Shown one piece after another: positions 22,364 through 37,127 of a stretch of DNA of 64,000 nt. Where the stretch lies: positions 7,668,683 to 7,732,682 of the forward strand of contig CM119267.1 of NCBI GenBank assembly GCA_051294375.1, in the 5' to 3' direction. Numbering within the stretch: the first letter of the stretch is position 1; every line of letters begins with the position of its first letter. Source of the stretch: Paraspadella gotoi (lineage: Eukaryota > Chaetognatha). A program made the position numbers and the translations under genes. The notes beneath the pieces are model-generated. The model made no database searches and had not been told where the DNA came from. It worked only from the letters and a program-made list of their open reading frames with translations.

Positions 22364-25300
22364 CTCCCTCCCTCCGGTAATCATTCTCATTCATCGTCAT
22401 CTTACAACCTTTGCCATCACATTGCTTATGTTCCTCCCTCTTCTCCCTTCAAACCTCCTTTTCTGTTTCTTCTATTTTTTTCGATATTCCTCCACTTTCT
22501 TTTCCAATTTCCATTCTCCTTTTTTTTATACTTCAACTCTCCTTCCTTTCATTTTCCCTCATCTTCATATTTTCTCCTCTCCCCTTTTCGCCGAGATTCG
22601 AATTTTGAGCGGAGGCGGATGTGTGTCTCCGCAGAACCAGAATATCTATGGTGTCTCTCTGGTGTCTATAGCGTCTCGGTGTCCATGACTCGAGGCGCCT
22701 CCTTAAATCCGGGCGTGGAGCGGGAGGATTTAAGGGGATGAGACGACGGCAACCATGACGAGGACCAGAACGACGATATCGACGACGATGAAGACGACGA
22801 AGACGACGACAATGCAAACGACGATGAAGACGACGACGAGGACTACCAATCGCGATAGAGACGACGACGACGACGACACATTGGCAAAAATGTGAATTTT
22901 AGACTATTAGACTTAGTTTCAAATTAAAAAAAACTTGCCGAGCTATAAATCGTGAATAGGGCGACAGCAATCGTTTTCCAAACCACCCGGTGATGTATAA
23001 CAAATGCTTTAAAATTCAAAATTTTAACCCCAGTTTTAAGACAGGCAAATTTCGATTTAAGAAAATCAGCTGATGACACACGGCTGTAAACTGCCGGACA
23101 AAAAAAGTATGTAAAATTTTTTTTTTAACTAATCCAACAGTTAAATAAAAAAAAACAACAATTTTTTTCCTTTTGAAAACCTTTAAGTCGAGGAACCGTT
23201 GTTTCTGATCCTTGAAAAAAGTAATGGGGAACTCAGCGAAGGAGAAAGGTTTAAGCCGAAAGAATTAAAGAAGTCATTGGAGTCTTTGGCTTTAGTCTTC
23301 GCCACACATGCGACTCTCTGCCAATTTCTTCTCCGGTGGTCGTTGTCCGCATTTACTTTTTTTTATTTTTGTTAATAGTTAAGCCTAACGCCTCCTTTAT
23401 TTTTATCGTTTTATCTTTTTATCGTCTTAACTGTCAAATTGTCTCTTTTATTTCAGAAAAAAAAAAACCAATTATTTTTATTTCAATTTCGAATAAAATA
23501 TTCTTTGTTAAATTTGACTTCATCTCAAACTTAAACATTAAAAAGGTTTCAAAAGGAGAGGGCCCAATATGTCTACGTACCATTGTAATGGCATTTTTTC
23601 ATATATATTTTTTCCAAAATTTTTTTTTTTCATTATTTTTTCTTATTGTTTTTCTTTCTATCCATTTCTTTGTTTTTAAAACTTTTTTTCTTTCTTTGGT
23701 TTCTTTTTTTTCGTTCCTCAGTTTCTTTCGCCATTCTTTCCTGCTTTTTTTCCTTTCTCTCCTTTCTGTCTTTTCTTTTTCTCGTAAATCTTCATGCCAT
23801 CCATATTTCTTTTAAAAAAATATTTTTTTCACTTTCCTCGTTTTTTCTCTCTTAATTTCTCCCGTCATTCGAATGTAATATTTCAACTCACCCCTCCATT
23901 TATCCCTTCTAATTCTTTCTCCCATTCTCCTATTTTCCCCTATTTTACCTTTCTCTCCTTCCCAGACCGACGGAAACTGATTAGAGCCCTCTGGCGGTTT
24001 TCCAATGTCCAGCGCCATCGAGACGACGATGACGACGATGACGATGACGACGATGACATTGACGTCACTCATGAAAATCCGCGTTGATCAACGGAATATT
24101 TTCTCCCCGTTTTTTTTTTGTTGAGGCTAATGCGATTCGATAAGATCGGCCACTATGTACGGCGTTTTCTTTTTTTTTTATATAAAAATGAATTAAAAAA
24201 TTAAATAATATTCAGTAATGATACTACTTGTGTTTTTTTTAAATAGAATAACGGTTACTTCGTAGCAAAAATTGCTAATTAGGTTAGTTTCCCAGACTCC
24301 AACAGCACTAATACATTTTTTTCAGTTCTTTCTTGACTTCTCAGACCTTGTCATGAGATAAACCAGGACATCCCCTCTTAATCATTGCTCAATGTTTGTC
24401 TTCTTCAACTATTTCTCTAAATAGGCTGCGCACGCAAAGCGTCGACGATCTCCTTCAGAAATCGCGGACTTGAAGTCGAAGTTGCTGAAGTGGAAAAGAT
24501 CGTCAAGGTGGGTCAATGAAGATATATATAATAATTTTTTGTCAATGAGATAGTTCGTTTAATCTCACTACTAAATTTATCTATCGGTCGGATAAAAACT
24601 TTTGTATTTAAAATTTGATCAAATTTCTCCGTGTCCCGCTTCCCAGCCGAAACGCGTTGGCCTCGGGAATGAGAACCGGATTCTTCGCCTAGAGTTCCGG
24701 CGTCAGAGCAACAATGACAGCGGCGGCGGCGGCGGCGGCGGAAGCGGCTCTGGAACGGCGGCGCGGACGACGACGGCGACGACGACGCTTCGCGACGCCT
24801 TCTTGCGTCGCCGCTCTTCCCTCGGTGAGCAACGCGCGATTCGCGTAGGAAAAAAACCGTACGGAATTTCTCTCGCTCTCTGTCTCTCTATCTCTCTCTC
24901 TCCCCTTCTCTTTCTCTCCATCTCTCGACGGCGGAGAACTAAAAAAGTTGATTACGCGCTAAACGGGGGAGAAGGGGTGAGAAAGAAAAAAGAAAAAAAG
25001 AAAAAAAGAAAAAACAAAAAGCCAAAAAGGTTTTTCCCCATTTTGATTCTCGTAAATGAAAAATGTAACGGTAAATACACACACACACACAAAAAAATAA
25101 GGAATTCGATACAGAAAATTTAATTTCTCTTTCCCACTCGAATCGTCATCCAAATTCTTTCTGAAAATAACTTCCTTCTCTTTTTCCGTACATCCGTCTC
25201 CTTGTCTGTCGTCCATGTCTCCATCTCCCGATATCACGCCTTCACCCCGCGCCGTCGTCAGGTTTTTGCGTCGATCTCATCGGGTTCGAAGAAAATTCAG

Positions 25301-28300
25301 GTAAAATTCAGGAAACTGTAATCATGAATGTGAAAAGAATGTTAAACTAGACACTAAAAAGAAAAAAAATATAAACTTGTTTATCAAATGATATTTTATT
25401 ACACTTTTTAATATTTTTTAAATAAGTTTTATGCCAAAAATATAAAACGGGTGGTAAAACTACAAACTGTTAGTATTAAGTCTATGAAGTGAAATGAATT
25501 AAAATAAATTCAAATTACCCCAGAGGAAAAAGAAAACTAAGGCTACGTAAAAAAAAGTGGAAAAGCTAATCTTTTCCTAAAAAAAAAAGTCAATTTTCAA
25601 AATGGCCTCCTGGCTGACCCTTTTCGTTTCGCAATTCACGACAGACGCCGTTCACGATGGCCCGCTCGCGAGGGGGTTTTTCCCCCGCCTCGTAGCCTGT
25701 TAAAAGTTGTCTATGACAGACCACGACTTATTTATCTCCTTTAGTTTGACTCATCCTTTACGGCCTGACGTAGATTTGATTTTGATATATTTTCTTAGCT
25801 CGACCCGTTCGTGGGTCTTTTTCGTGTTTCTAGGCTGCCTCCGGCGATCGTTGGCGTCGGCCATTTTCAAGGTCTATTTACTCTGACGCGTTCGCAGCTG
25901 CTATTTGCGGCGGAAATGACCCGTTGACTACGGCCATTCCCTGTGGTGTGGGCTCCGACGCTGGGATGTCGTTTTCGATGGTTAATTTCGTTTTGGGCGG
26001 AGGGATCTATCTCCCGTTATAAACTGTTTGTATCCCATAAGCCATATCAAACAATAACGTGGTTACTTTGAGTGTGAGATTCTTTCTCACGCTAGCGATA
26101 TCGAGTTCGAGTTTCGCCCGTTTTGGATGTTTTAACGTGAGATTTCCGACAAGTAAATACAACGACAAGAAATGAGTTTTATTCTTTATTATGTTGAGTT
26201 TCCAAGCGGCCGAAAGAGTTACATGAATATTTTTATGAAACTAAAAAACGATTTGGAAATTTATCTCTACTTTGAGAAGAAACCAGTTGAAAATTTACCG
26301 AACGGTCAAAACGAGAGATTTAATTTCATCTGGTCAAATATGAGGCAACATCTTTCACATTGAGTAATGTATGAATAGTGAAATACAAACAAAGAAAAGT
26401 TTTGCTTAATCGGTTCAGCGTAATTTTAGTTCCGGTAGAAGACTACCAAAACTTTCCTCTTGAGCATCACGCGATGGAAGCGCAGAACAAAAACTAATTG
26501 CCTCTCTACTTTTTCCTAATTTTTACTGGCTCTTATTCTCCTGGGACCAAATTTAAACAAAAAATTCTATTCTCAATAAGTACCCCCCAAAGAATTCTCT
26601 GAAGACTCGAGATATTTAATTTTTTTGAAAAATATAGTAAAAAGATAACATTAAAGTTATTGACTAAACTGTCAATTATTTAGCTGTACATTAGAAATTT
26701 TCACCGATTCATTTCAGATGAAAATGTTAAAAGGAAACCGAAGTCACGATCGTCCAACTACTTTTTTGTGTCTCCCAACAAAAATAAGGTAAGTGTTGTC
26801 GAAAATCAAGAAATTTTAAAATTCTTAGTTAATTTTTGGAAATTGATTGCTCCGGGTTAAAGACGGGTATGAAGATTGTCACTCACGACCTATGGCTATG
26901 CCTAAGTTTTTAAACACCATGTTACAAATCGATATAACTAATAGATCAACGTAAGTATTTTAATTTGAAATACTTAATTAGATAGAAACTATTACTGATT
27001 TCTAAAAAAAAATTTCAAAAAAAGCTGTTAAAAATCCAATTTTGCTACTTTTAGCATTCTCCATTTTGCTTAAATTTTATCAAATACTAACAATTGTTAA
27101 CTCCCAAAATGATAATACATTTTTACTCCTTAATCTCTAATCTTTTCGACCGAGTTCCCTTTCCTTTTTGTCATTTTCTCTTATCAAGAATCACGAAAAT
27201 TCGCTTTTTTCGTAACGTCGTTTCTATTATTAAGATTAAAAATGTAGTTAAAAAAAAAATGGAAGACGATGCCGCGGGCAATTAGATCGTCGACCCTTTC
27301 ACATAAGACCCCGAACTTCGAATCGAATCGTCTCGCGAACCCGAGTACGTCGGGTTTGGCGGAGTGCGAGTCACCGTATCACCTCAGGCGCTATAAGTGC
27401 TGCTGATTCTCGAACGATATGCGGGGTAATATGTATTAACACAACCTAAAAAAAAAAAATAAAAAAACGCGTAACCTTTCAATTGATTAACAAGAACGGT
27501 AATTGAAATGTGTTGCGCCGCAGTGACTGCCTTATCACGTGTAATTCTCGTGATATGACATTAAATGACGTGACAGGACGTGACATGACATAACGTGACA
27601 TAACATGACTACATTACTATAATAACTTTCTTAGCCCGTGTATTTATGACATGCACGGCATGAATATTTTCTCTTTTATACCTTTTAGTTTTAGGATTTC
27701 CTGAAGGTGGTGCTTGCAGTACCTTAGATTTGAGGTTTTTTTCTGTCTTAACAAAAGAGCACAAGTAAGTGGGAAAGACCAACGGACAGACATACAGACG
27801 GACCGACCAATAGACCGACCGAAAAGTGATGTATGGAGTTGCTCCGCGAGTACTCGGGGCGCAACTAAAAAGATGAACCGGCAATTTCAGGGACTCTTTC
27901 GTGGACGATGATCACACGACTACTTATTACTTAAGCATAAAACTTATGCACTTTGCACAACAAGCATCTAAAATCTAAAATAACCAAGCATTATAGGAAT
28001 TATGACACAATGAATTTCTTTTCTCATTACCTCATTACTATATAATAAAGTGTAGCAAAAATATTAAAACCAAGTAGAATCAAAATTTGAATAGTAGATC
28101 AGGAGCAATTTTAAATGAAAAAATGTATTTGTTATTTTTTAATTTTTACATTAGCCCATATTTATACATAGTACTCGCCATAAAAAATGTTAAAATTTTA
28201 AAATATTTTTTTCTTATTTTTGAAAGTAGATTCAAATTCCTCACAAAAAGTTTATAAAACTTTTATATAAAACTTTTATTAAAAGGAAATATAACTCTTT

Positions 28301-31300
28301 TTAGAAAATTATTTCATTAAGTGAGTCAAAGTCCTAAAAAACTGTTATAGTTAACCTATAATTTAATTTTAGTATAAAAAATATAGTTTTTTAATTTTTA
28401 GTTGAGTTAATGAAATAATTTTTGATTAAGATTTGTATTTTCTTTTATCAGATTTTATGAGGCATTGGAATTTGCTTTTAAAACTAAAAAAAAAAAACTA
28501 TTTTAAAATTTTGACATTTTTTATGGCGAGTACTAAGTTTAAATATGGGCTAATAAGAAAATTAAAAAATAAAAAATAATTATTTTTGATTTAAAAATGT
28601 TACTGATCTACTATTCAAATTTTGATTCTACTTGATTTTAATATTTTTGCTACGCTTTATTATATAATAAGGAGGTAATGAGAAAAGAAATTCATTGGAA
28701 CATAATTCCTATAATGATTGGTTATTTTAGATTTTAGATGCTTGTTGTGCAATTTGCATAAGTTTTATGCTTTAGTAGTTGTCTGATCATCGTCCACGAA
28801 AGAGTCACTGAAATTGTTTGATTTCTCTAAAAACTTTTTTAGCTGGATCTGCTTACAGCAGATTCCGGCTCTATAATTCACTTTGTCGGTCAGTCGGTCC
28901 GCCCCCCCATTCTTGTCGGGCATTCACTTATATCATGTCAAAACATTGAATCATGATAAATTATGCAAAAAAAAAAATGATGTCCGTCCATCCATCCGTC
29001 TGTCTGTCTGCCTGTCTGTCTGTCTCTGTCAGTCTGTCTGTCCCACCTTAGCAAAAAACACCAATTACTCGTGATTTGATGAATGGATTGGAATGAAATT
29101 TTGTGTGTGGGTAGGAAAGTGTGTGATTGAGCTAGAAATAAAGTTTCGATGGAATCGTCTGAGTGGAAATGAGTTAAAATAGAAAAAACAAAAAAATATA
29201 TTTCACTATTGAACGCCAACTACTCATGAGTGAATGGGGCAATTGACTTAAAATTTTTATGTGGGTAGGAAAGTGTGTGATTGAGCAGGAAATAAAGTTT
29301 CGATGGAATCGTCCAAGTAGAAATGGGTTTAACTGGAAAAAACAAACATACTATTTCACTATTTGATTATGTTTTTTTTTATAAAATGTAAATTCAAGCT
29401 GCATTAATTAATTATTAATAAATAAGTAATTAATTATTTATTAATTATTTGTAATTAATTAATTAATTTAAATAATTTTGTGATCGAGATTGTTGTTTTG
29501 TGATTGAGAGGCGAGACAAAGTGAAAAACGATTTTGACACCAATAAAAAAATTAATATTAATTAATTAATTAATTAATTAACTGATCAACTGCTTACCGC
29601 TAATGATCGTGGGCAGATCTGGCATTGTTTGCTCAAAATTGTTAAAAAAAGGTTCATTTAAATTAACTTGAAAATAGGCCAAAATTGAGTACAGATTTCA
29701 GGCGATTCCAAAAATATACTCACTTTAAACAATTTTGTTATTTACCAAAAAAAATATATAAATAAAACTTTTTTTGGTGATTATTGATGCCTAAGATGTA
29801 TTTCTAGATGTATTAGCTTTATTATGCATTGTTAAGGTGAATGAACCTTCCTCTTGAAGTGAAAAATATATTTGACAAATCAATAAATTAAGAGTATATA
29901 ATAAATGGAATAATTTTGAATTGTTTTTTTCTAGACTTCCACTTATTTTCAAATATTATGAATATTTCTATTTATTTTGTTGGGATAGCTAGTGTTTATG
30001 AAACTGATAATGTTGTTAAATAATATTGTTTGTTAACAAAATAATAATAAGATATTGTTTGTTAACAAAACGCCGGGTAAGGACCGGGTAAGGACGTAGT
30101 TTTCGTTCTGACGACCGGTTAACTATTGGCAGCTAACGAAGAAACTAGTTTGATCGGCGATAACCGGTCTATGAATCCTTTGATTCTTGTCTCATTTATC
30201 GCCCGTCATATTTTTTTTTTATTCACTACGTTAATTAAAATAAAAAAAAAAATTAATTCGAGATCAAGTTTATTCTAAAACGAATTGAGGGCAGCATATC
30301 GTCTGACACTCTCCCCTTCATTTTATGTTGAAGAATTTGTTTTTTAGCCATTCCGGCACTAATTCTTATTGAAAAAAAAAAATTGATTTTAATAATTCGA
30401 TAAAAGAAATTAATAATCTCTTAGGAAGCAGTCAATTTTTGTAAAATCTGTCGGTGTGTTATTATTTCCATTCAAAATGATTTCGTTGCGCCCCTGACGG
30501 CGATTTCGTATTTTTCATCGTTAAAATAAAGTTTCATGTTGTGGAGATTTGACAATTTCTCTTCGCAGATATCGCCAGTGAAAAAACGAGTGGTCGTTTC
30601 TCGCGTTGTGGAACCGGAATATCGGAGATTCATTTCTAAAGGTGATCAATTATGTACCGTTTATTTTTTATTATTTTTTAATTTTTTTTTTTATTTTTTT
30701 ATTTTTTATTTTTTAGTTCCTTAAGAAAGTTTTAATTAGCATTAAACAACGATTTTTTTTAACTATAAAAGTCAAACATGTTTCAACTCTTGCCTTTCGT
30801 TTATACAACGAAAAGAGAGAAGTAACACAATGAAGTAGTTCCTGTAAAGTGGAAGATTGACTTATAGTCTATGACTATGACTAGTGGCATTGTAGTCATA
30901 CATATAAAATTGTAAAATCATGGATATTACGACATAAAGCTCAGAAAAAGCTAAAAAAATCGACAATGACCAATTGGTGGGTATTGGTAATTTTGTCAAA
31001 AAATTTTATATCCTTAAAGAAGCCGATTGACAGTTAACGAAAAACGACTTTGAAGTCGCAATTTTTCGGTCCGAATGTCGACCAAAATAAATCACCAAAA
31101 CAAAAGACGTCGAAGTAGAAGAAACTCCGTTGACATCCGTCTCTTGTGAGAAGACTATTTCTCTCTTCCCTCCTTAACTTCTTCGCTTTGCCTCTGCTTG
31201 TGGTTGTGAAAGCAATGGTGGTATTTCCTCCGGCTCTGATAACCGGGGCGCCGGGTATCTCAATTCAGATCAGGGATGCCGGGATGCCAAGGAACTTAAC

Positions 31301-33944
31301 CCGTGACAGACGGTTGCGACGAACTCACGAAGTGATTTAGCTCGATCAGCCATGGAGACGAGGCTGAGGACGGACAGCGGTGTGGCAGCTTCAAGTCGTA
31401 CTGCGACACCCCCTTACTTCTCTACTTTCGACCCCTCAGGCTCTCAGCTCTTCTCAATCGTTCATTGCTGGCGCTACTTTTTTGCTTTGTTAACTTTTTC
31501 ATCCCCCTTCCTCCTGTTTTTCCGCTCATCTCGAACTAGGAGACGAAGTGGTGACCATCGACGGACGAGACGTGTCCACCCTGCCGCCATCTTGGATTCT
31601 CACCAAATTAGATTCGAGGAAGGGTAGCGCCGCTGACGACGACAACGCCCGTGACTGGAACATCTTCAGAGACTTTCGCCAAGCGTTCAGACACAAACAA
31701 ACGGTGAGGTTTTGAGCGAGGCGCGCTCTTTTGTTTTTGTTTAATAGTTTATATACATATATTTTTTGATAATCCTATATTTTCTGCCTAATTTTTTCAA
31801 CAGTTTATTCTACATTTCATTCGATTATCATTGTTCCAGCCGAAGCGTCATAATAAATTATCGAATTACCTCGCCTGTGAACATAAATAAATTTATGTGA
31901 CTCTAAAATTTAATTAAAAAAAAATAATTGAAAGTAATTCGGGTACGTCATATCGCCACCAAACTAAGTTTGGGAAGTTAAAATTAGTTGGGTTCATTGT
32001 TCACGACTAATTAAATTACTGAAAGATTGAACTTTTTTGAACAAAATAAAATTACTGTATTACTGTACTTGCAGTTTTTTTATTAAAATAAGAGTAAATT
32101 TTTTTCAACAATTACAAGTCATGAGCTTTTAAATTGACAAAACTCCTTTTCAAAAAAAATTTTAAAAGCCTTACAAAAAATCTAAATAATGAAAATTATT
32201 TTGGAAGCTACAACATTGGACTTTCAAGTTGCTTAGCTTGTAGATCCGGATTTTGTTCTTGCGTGATTTCTGACTAGTAAGGTCTCTTGACAACGTAAGA
32301 AAAATAATTTTATAAAACCAATAAATAACTTTTCTTTGATCGATCCATCGACATTCGACATGTATCTGTGTTTCACAGCCCACTTAGCATGAATTATTAA
32401 ACAAGTTATGACAAAAAGTAGTGCTCCTGTCCATAATTATAATTATTCACATTTCTCTTTATCAGCTAATTGAAATATTTAAAACAATGACTTCTGTTGA
32501 TTATCATTTTTTTAATTAAAAGTTGAAAAAGAGTTTGAATTAATTCAACAACGATTTATTTTTATAACAGTGAACATGCTGATGTAGACTTGAACTAAAG
32601 TCGAAACATGTTCACTGTTATAAAAATAAATCGTTGTTGAATTAATTCAAACTCTTTTTCAATACATAACACAACAGAAGAAAGGATTTCACACCATTAA
32701 TTAAAAGTAAAATTTTTCATCAAAATCAAAAAAATTCTATTAAATATAACTGTGCGTGTGCAATCGTATAATCAAGCTAAAGGGGAGGAACGGAGGGATG
32801 GATGGACATTAGGACGACCTTATTTTCCTAATAATTGCCTACACTAATTTAGTAGTTGTATATAACGTCTATCTGGGGTGGACACCAGTTTTCCTCTTTA
32901 GAACGTCGACGCGATGGACCGGTTTTAATGCCAGGGATCAATCAATCAAAAAGTAAAACCAGTGGCTGCGCCAATACAAGTAAATCAATTTCATGTGCTT
33001 AAACTAAACTGTTACTTGGTACTTGAAAAAATATTCTATAAATCAAAACAATATTATTTTTATTTCGATATTAAAATGCTTTTATCAAGACGTAAAATAA
33101 GAAATGGAATAAAATAAAATAGAATAGGAAAAAAATACTTGTTAAAAATATAAATAAAAATTTTTAAAAGATTTAAGATAACAAAAATTAAAAAAAACAA
33201 AACAAAAAGAATAGAAAAGAATAAAATAGAATCGTCAGGAGCTCAATTTTCCAAATCTTAGTTCCGTTTTATGCTATTTACAAATTTAGTTCATTGATCC
33301 CTGGCCTTAAACTGGAGGAAGATAAAGCGAGATCATCGGCACGCGTTAAACTCGAAGGACCGGTTGTCTTCGTTGAGTAGAAAAAAAGAATATAACTAAA
33401 ACTTTTATTTCCTCCGCAGATGGCAACGGATAGCGTGGAGCGACCTCTCGTCTTAACGCTCAGCAGAAGCCTTTCGCCCGACGGACAATCCGAAGCAAAA
33501 GGCACGAACTTTAATAAGTGAGTACGCCCACCACTTTTTAACTTTCTTTGGAAACTCTTAAAAAACGTTTGCATTGCCTCGTTAATTAGTACGAAGCGGT
33601 CTCATTGTTTTAGATGTTTAATACTTGGAAATTCGCTCAAAGGCAATTCATCAAAAAATCAGAGCGGCGGTAAACCGATAGCGGGATAGTGGGAATAGGA
33701 GAAGGAGAGAGAGACTCCCAGCGAGAAAAAGCGCCATCTGAATTGAAATGAGGGACACCTCCCAAAGCTCCATCGATTGACGCAGTGCTTGCGGCTGCTT
33801 GCCCAATGACCGTGTAGCGCGAAAATTTTTAATTTGCTTCGTTTTAAAACCGCTTCCCCCGGTCAGGATTTGTCAGTGTTTGTCAGCGTTTGTCAGTAAA
33901 TCTCTCTCTCTCTCTCTGCTCTCTCCTCTCTCTCATCTCTCTCG

Positions 33945-34026
<82 letters not shown>

Positions 34027-37000
34027 TCTCCACGGAGTTTGCAAAAGGCGATTCGACGCTTCGTGCTTACAACAAAGAAAAAGGCGTTTTTTTTTTTTTA
34101 AATTTTAATAGTATTCAAGAAAACCGAGTAAAAATATTCAAAACAGTAATGGTTACGAAGGCTAATTTATCTTCTGGATAACTACGGGGAATGCAAATGC
34201 TTGGCTTTTTTTTTTTCCCGATCACAGATTCTTTAATTCTCATTGAGTGAAAAGGCGGGGGGGGGACTGGGGGGTGGGGGTGATGTCAGGAGGAGGTATC
34301 GATGATCACAATTATCACCGATCACCGCTAGTGTCGCAGAAGCAGAATTTTTTGAGGTCGGCTTCCTCGACGCAGGCGGACTGAGAGGCGTACTCGTTGA
34401 TACGACTCACGTCGCCGGCCACGCGGGCGTTCGATATGGCTTGGTAGTCGAAGGCGTCTCCGTTGTCTACAGTCACCGTGGCCTCGAAGTGGGCCTCGCC
34501 GGGATGCGTGACGAAGGATACGAGGTAGTTGACGGGCGATTCGGCTCGCGCGCCGAAGAGCCGGGCAGCCCATCCGGCGGTTGGGCCTTTCCCGCCCCAT
34601 GGTCGAGCCGCGACGGCGTGGGTGATTTGAAGCAGGTTCAGTTGCGCGCAGAGACGACGCCGAGATTTGGTTCGATCGTTGAGATCGTCGATGACGCGGC
34701 GAACCAACAACGCCACTTCCGGTCGCGTCACGTCCAACGGAGTCTGAGCGTGGCAGCAGCACCTAGAGTGGAGGGGGGGGGATATGGTAAGGAGAGTATC
34801 TGTGTTTTGTTGACGAAGTATCTTTAAAAACCAAGAACGGTAATACAAATGAGTTGCGCCGCAGTGACTGCCTTATTTTTCGTAACATGACACGACATGA
34901 TATGAGACGACGTGACATGACATTACGTGACATAACATGACTGAATGACTACAATAACTTTCTTAGCCTGTGTATTTATGACAAGCACTGCATCGTTTTT
35001 GGATTTCCTGAAGGCGGGGCTAGCAGAGACTTCGATTTTATTTTTTTCCTGACTTAACAAATGAAGAACCAACTATAGGCAAATTATAACTATAATAATT
35101 ATTATAATTATAATTATAAAATGAATGGATGGATAAATGGATAAGTAAGTGGGATAGACCGAAGGACAGACATACCGACTGACAGACGGACAGACCGTCG
35201 GATCGACAGACCGACCCAAAAGTGACTAATAGAGTTGCACCGCGTGTACTCGCGGCGCAACTAAAAAGACGAGAGCTCAAATTTGGTCGACAAACACAAG
35301 CGGAAGAACAAGGAGCGATGGGAGGAAAAAATAAGTTTCGGTCGAACGGGGAGAAAATCATGAACTTCGGGTCCGACGTCAAGCATATGAAAAGTGGATT
35401 AAATGGCTTTAACGCTCAAAGCCTGAGGGTGACAGAAACGCCGCTGCTCTCTCAATCCGCCCCCCCCTATTATCCACCACCCCCTTTCCCCTTTTTGTGG
35501 TCATGCGAGAGACAAATTAATCGAGTCGGCTGAAAGCTTCGTGGCTGAGGATTTAAAAAAAAAATGTATATAACCGGGGAGAAAGACTAAACAAGAGTGA
35601 AATAAAAAGTATAGGCCCGTGTATTTTACATGATAACCAAGAGAATTCGTGGTCACAATCAAATAGAAACTGGCAAATTCCTAATGTTATCATCGACGGT
35701 GATTGAGTGTCGTTCAATCGTTCAATCGTTCATAAATACCAGTGCGGTAAAATGGCGGCGTCTTCGCAAGTTCTCTCGATCGGTATTTCGCCGAGAAGAG
35801 AAAAACCTCGTTTCATCTTCTTTTTCTTCTTTTCTTTCCTTCCTCTCGCCTCCGTCCTTCCTCCTTTCCTCTCTTTCCACGTCCCCTCAGCCATTCTCAT
35901 TATTTCCTCCAAAGTTTGGTGAACGTCGAAGGGCGTGGCGAGTCTCCCGGCATTTCGCCTTAGATTTTTCTCGGTGCCGGGAAATCGCCTTCGTAGAGAA
36001 TCCGGCAAAGCCACCACGAAGAACGGAAGCCGTTCTTCTAGTTTGCCTATCGTAGTTTCTCTGTTCGGGGGTTAAAGGGTCGATTTAATGAGTGTGAGCC
36101 TTTTAGACGATTAAACTTGGTTTTACAGTTTTTAGCTACGTCCGTCTACCAATTACATTATTAATACGTAAATTAATATAATAATTAAATTTAATACTTT
36201 AAATTTAAATTTAATATTTTAAACTTTTCAGATGATATTAAAATTTAGTCTAATAGTAATAGGGTAAAACATGTCATTTTTTTAATCTAATCGACAAACT
36301 CTTTAATTTTTATCAGGGGAATTTACGCGTATAGTATAATTACTATGTATTTTCTTCAAATATTCTCGTCGCCACATTAATTGTTTTTAGATTTTAAATA
36401 ATTTTCTTTTTAGATTTTAACTAATTCGTTTTTAGATTTTAACTAATTTCATTACTTTTTTTCGGACTCTCACTGTACCTAAAATCGCCGAACCGCAGTC
36501 CGTGGTCGCTGAAGTAAATGACGACGGTGTCGTTGAGCGTCCCCGCTTCGATCTGCCGTCGGAGAAACCGAAAGTGAGGCTCATCGGCCGCGCCCACTCG
36601 ATTCACGTCGTCGTGGGTGAGTCGAGTGAGAAAGGCGAAGGCGAAGGTCGGTTCTCGGTTATAGACGCGGAGAAACTCGTCGACGTAGTCCAGCACCATC
36701 CCCGTCTCCAATCGGTTGCCGACGCAGTGCTCTTCGCTCTCAGCGCGCAAGGTGGAGTACTCGACGGCCAGGCTGAAGGGGCGGAGATAGTGGTCGGCCG
36801 GTTCCGAGACGAATCCCTTTTTGAGGTAGTTGAAGATGGCGATCTTGGGGGCGTCTTCGGCGAAAAGGGTGGTGTAGCCGGCGAATCGCTTCCACGCCAG
36901 TTCGACACTGTCAAAGGGTTCGTCGGTCTCGGAAGACCAGTTGAGTTCCTCAACAAATTTCCCAGCGAACATGGGAACGAGGTTAACGAAAGTATTGTCC

Positions 37001-37068
37001 GCAACCTGGTGAATAGGTTTTCGATCATTTATTTGTGTTATTATTAGTCAATTTTGGTAAAATAAAAG

Positions 37069-37127
<59 letters not shown>

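Noticed and set aside
22263-22688. Long open frames of Ser-Leu repeats through (TC)n tracts, here and near 33.8, 39.1, 49.0, 49.9 and 53.5 kb
   Set aside because: Dinucleotide repeats lack stops in every frame; there is no conserved sequence or splice support.
28984-29042. CTGTCTGT array as a CRISPR-like or structured repeat
   Set aside because: A simple tetranucleotide microsatellite; no spacers.
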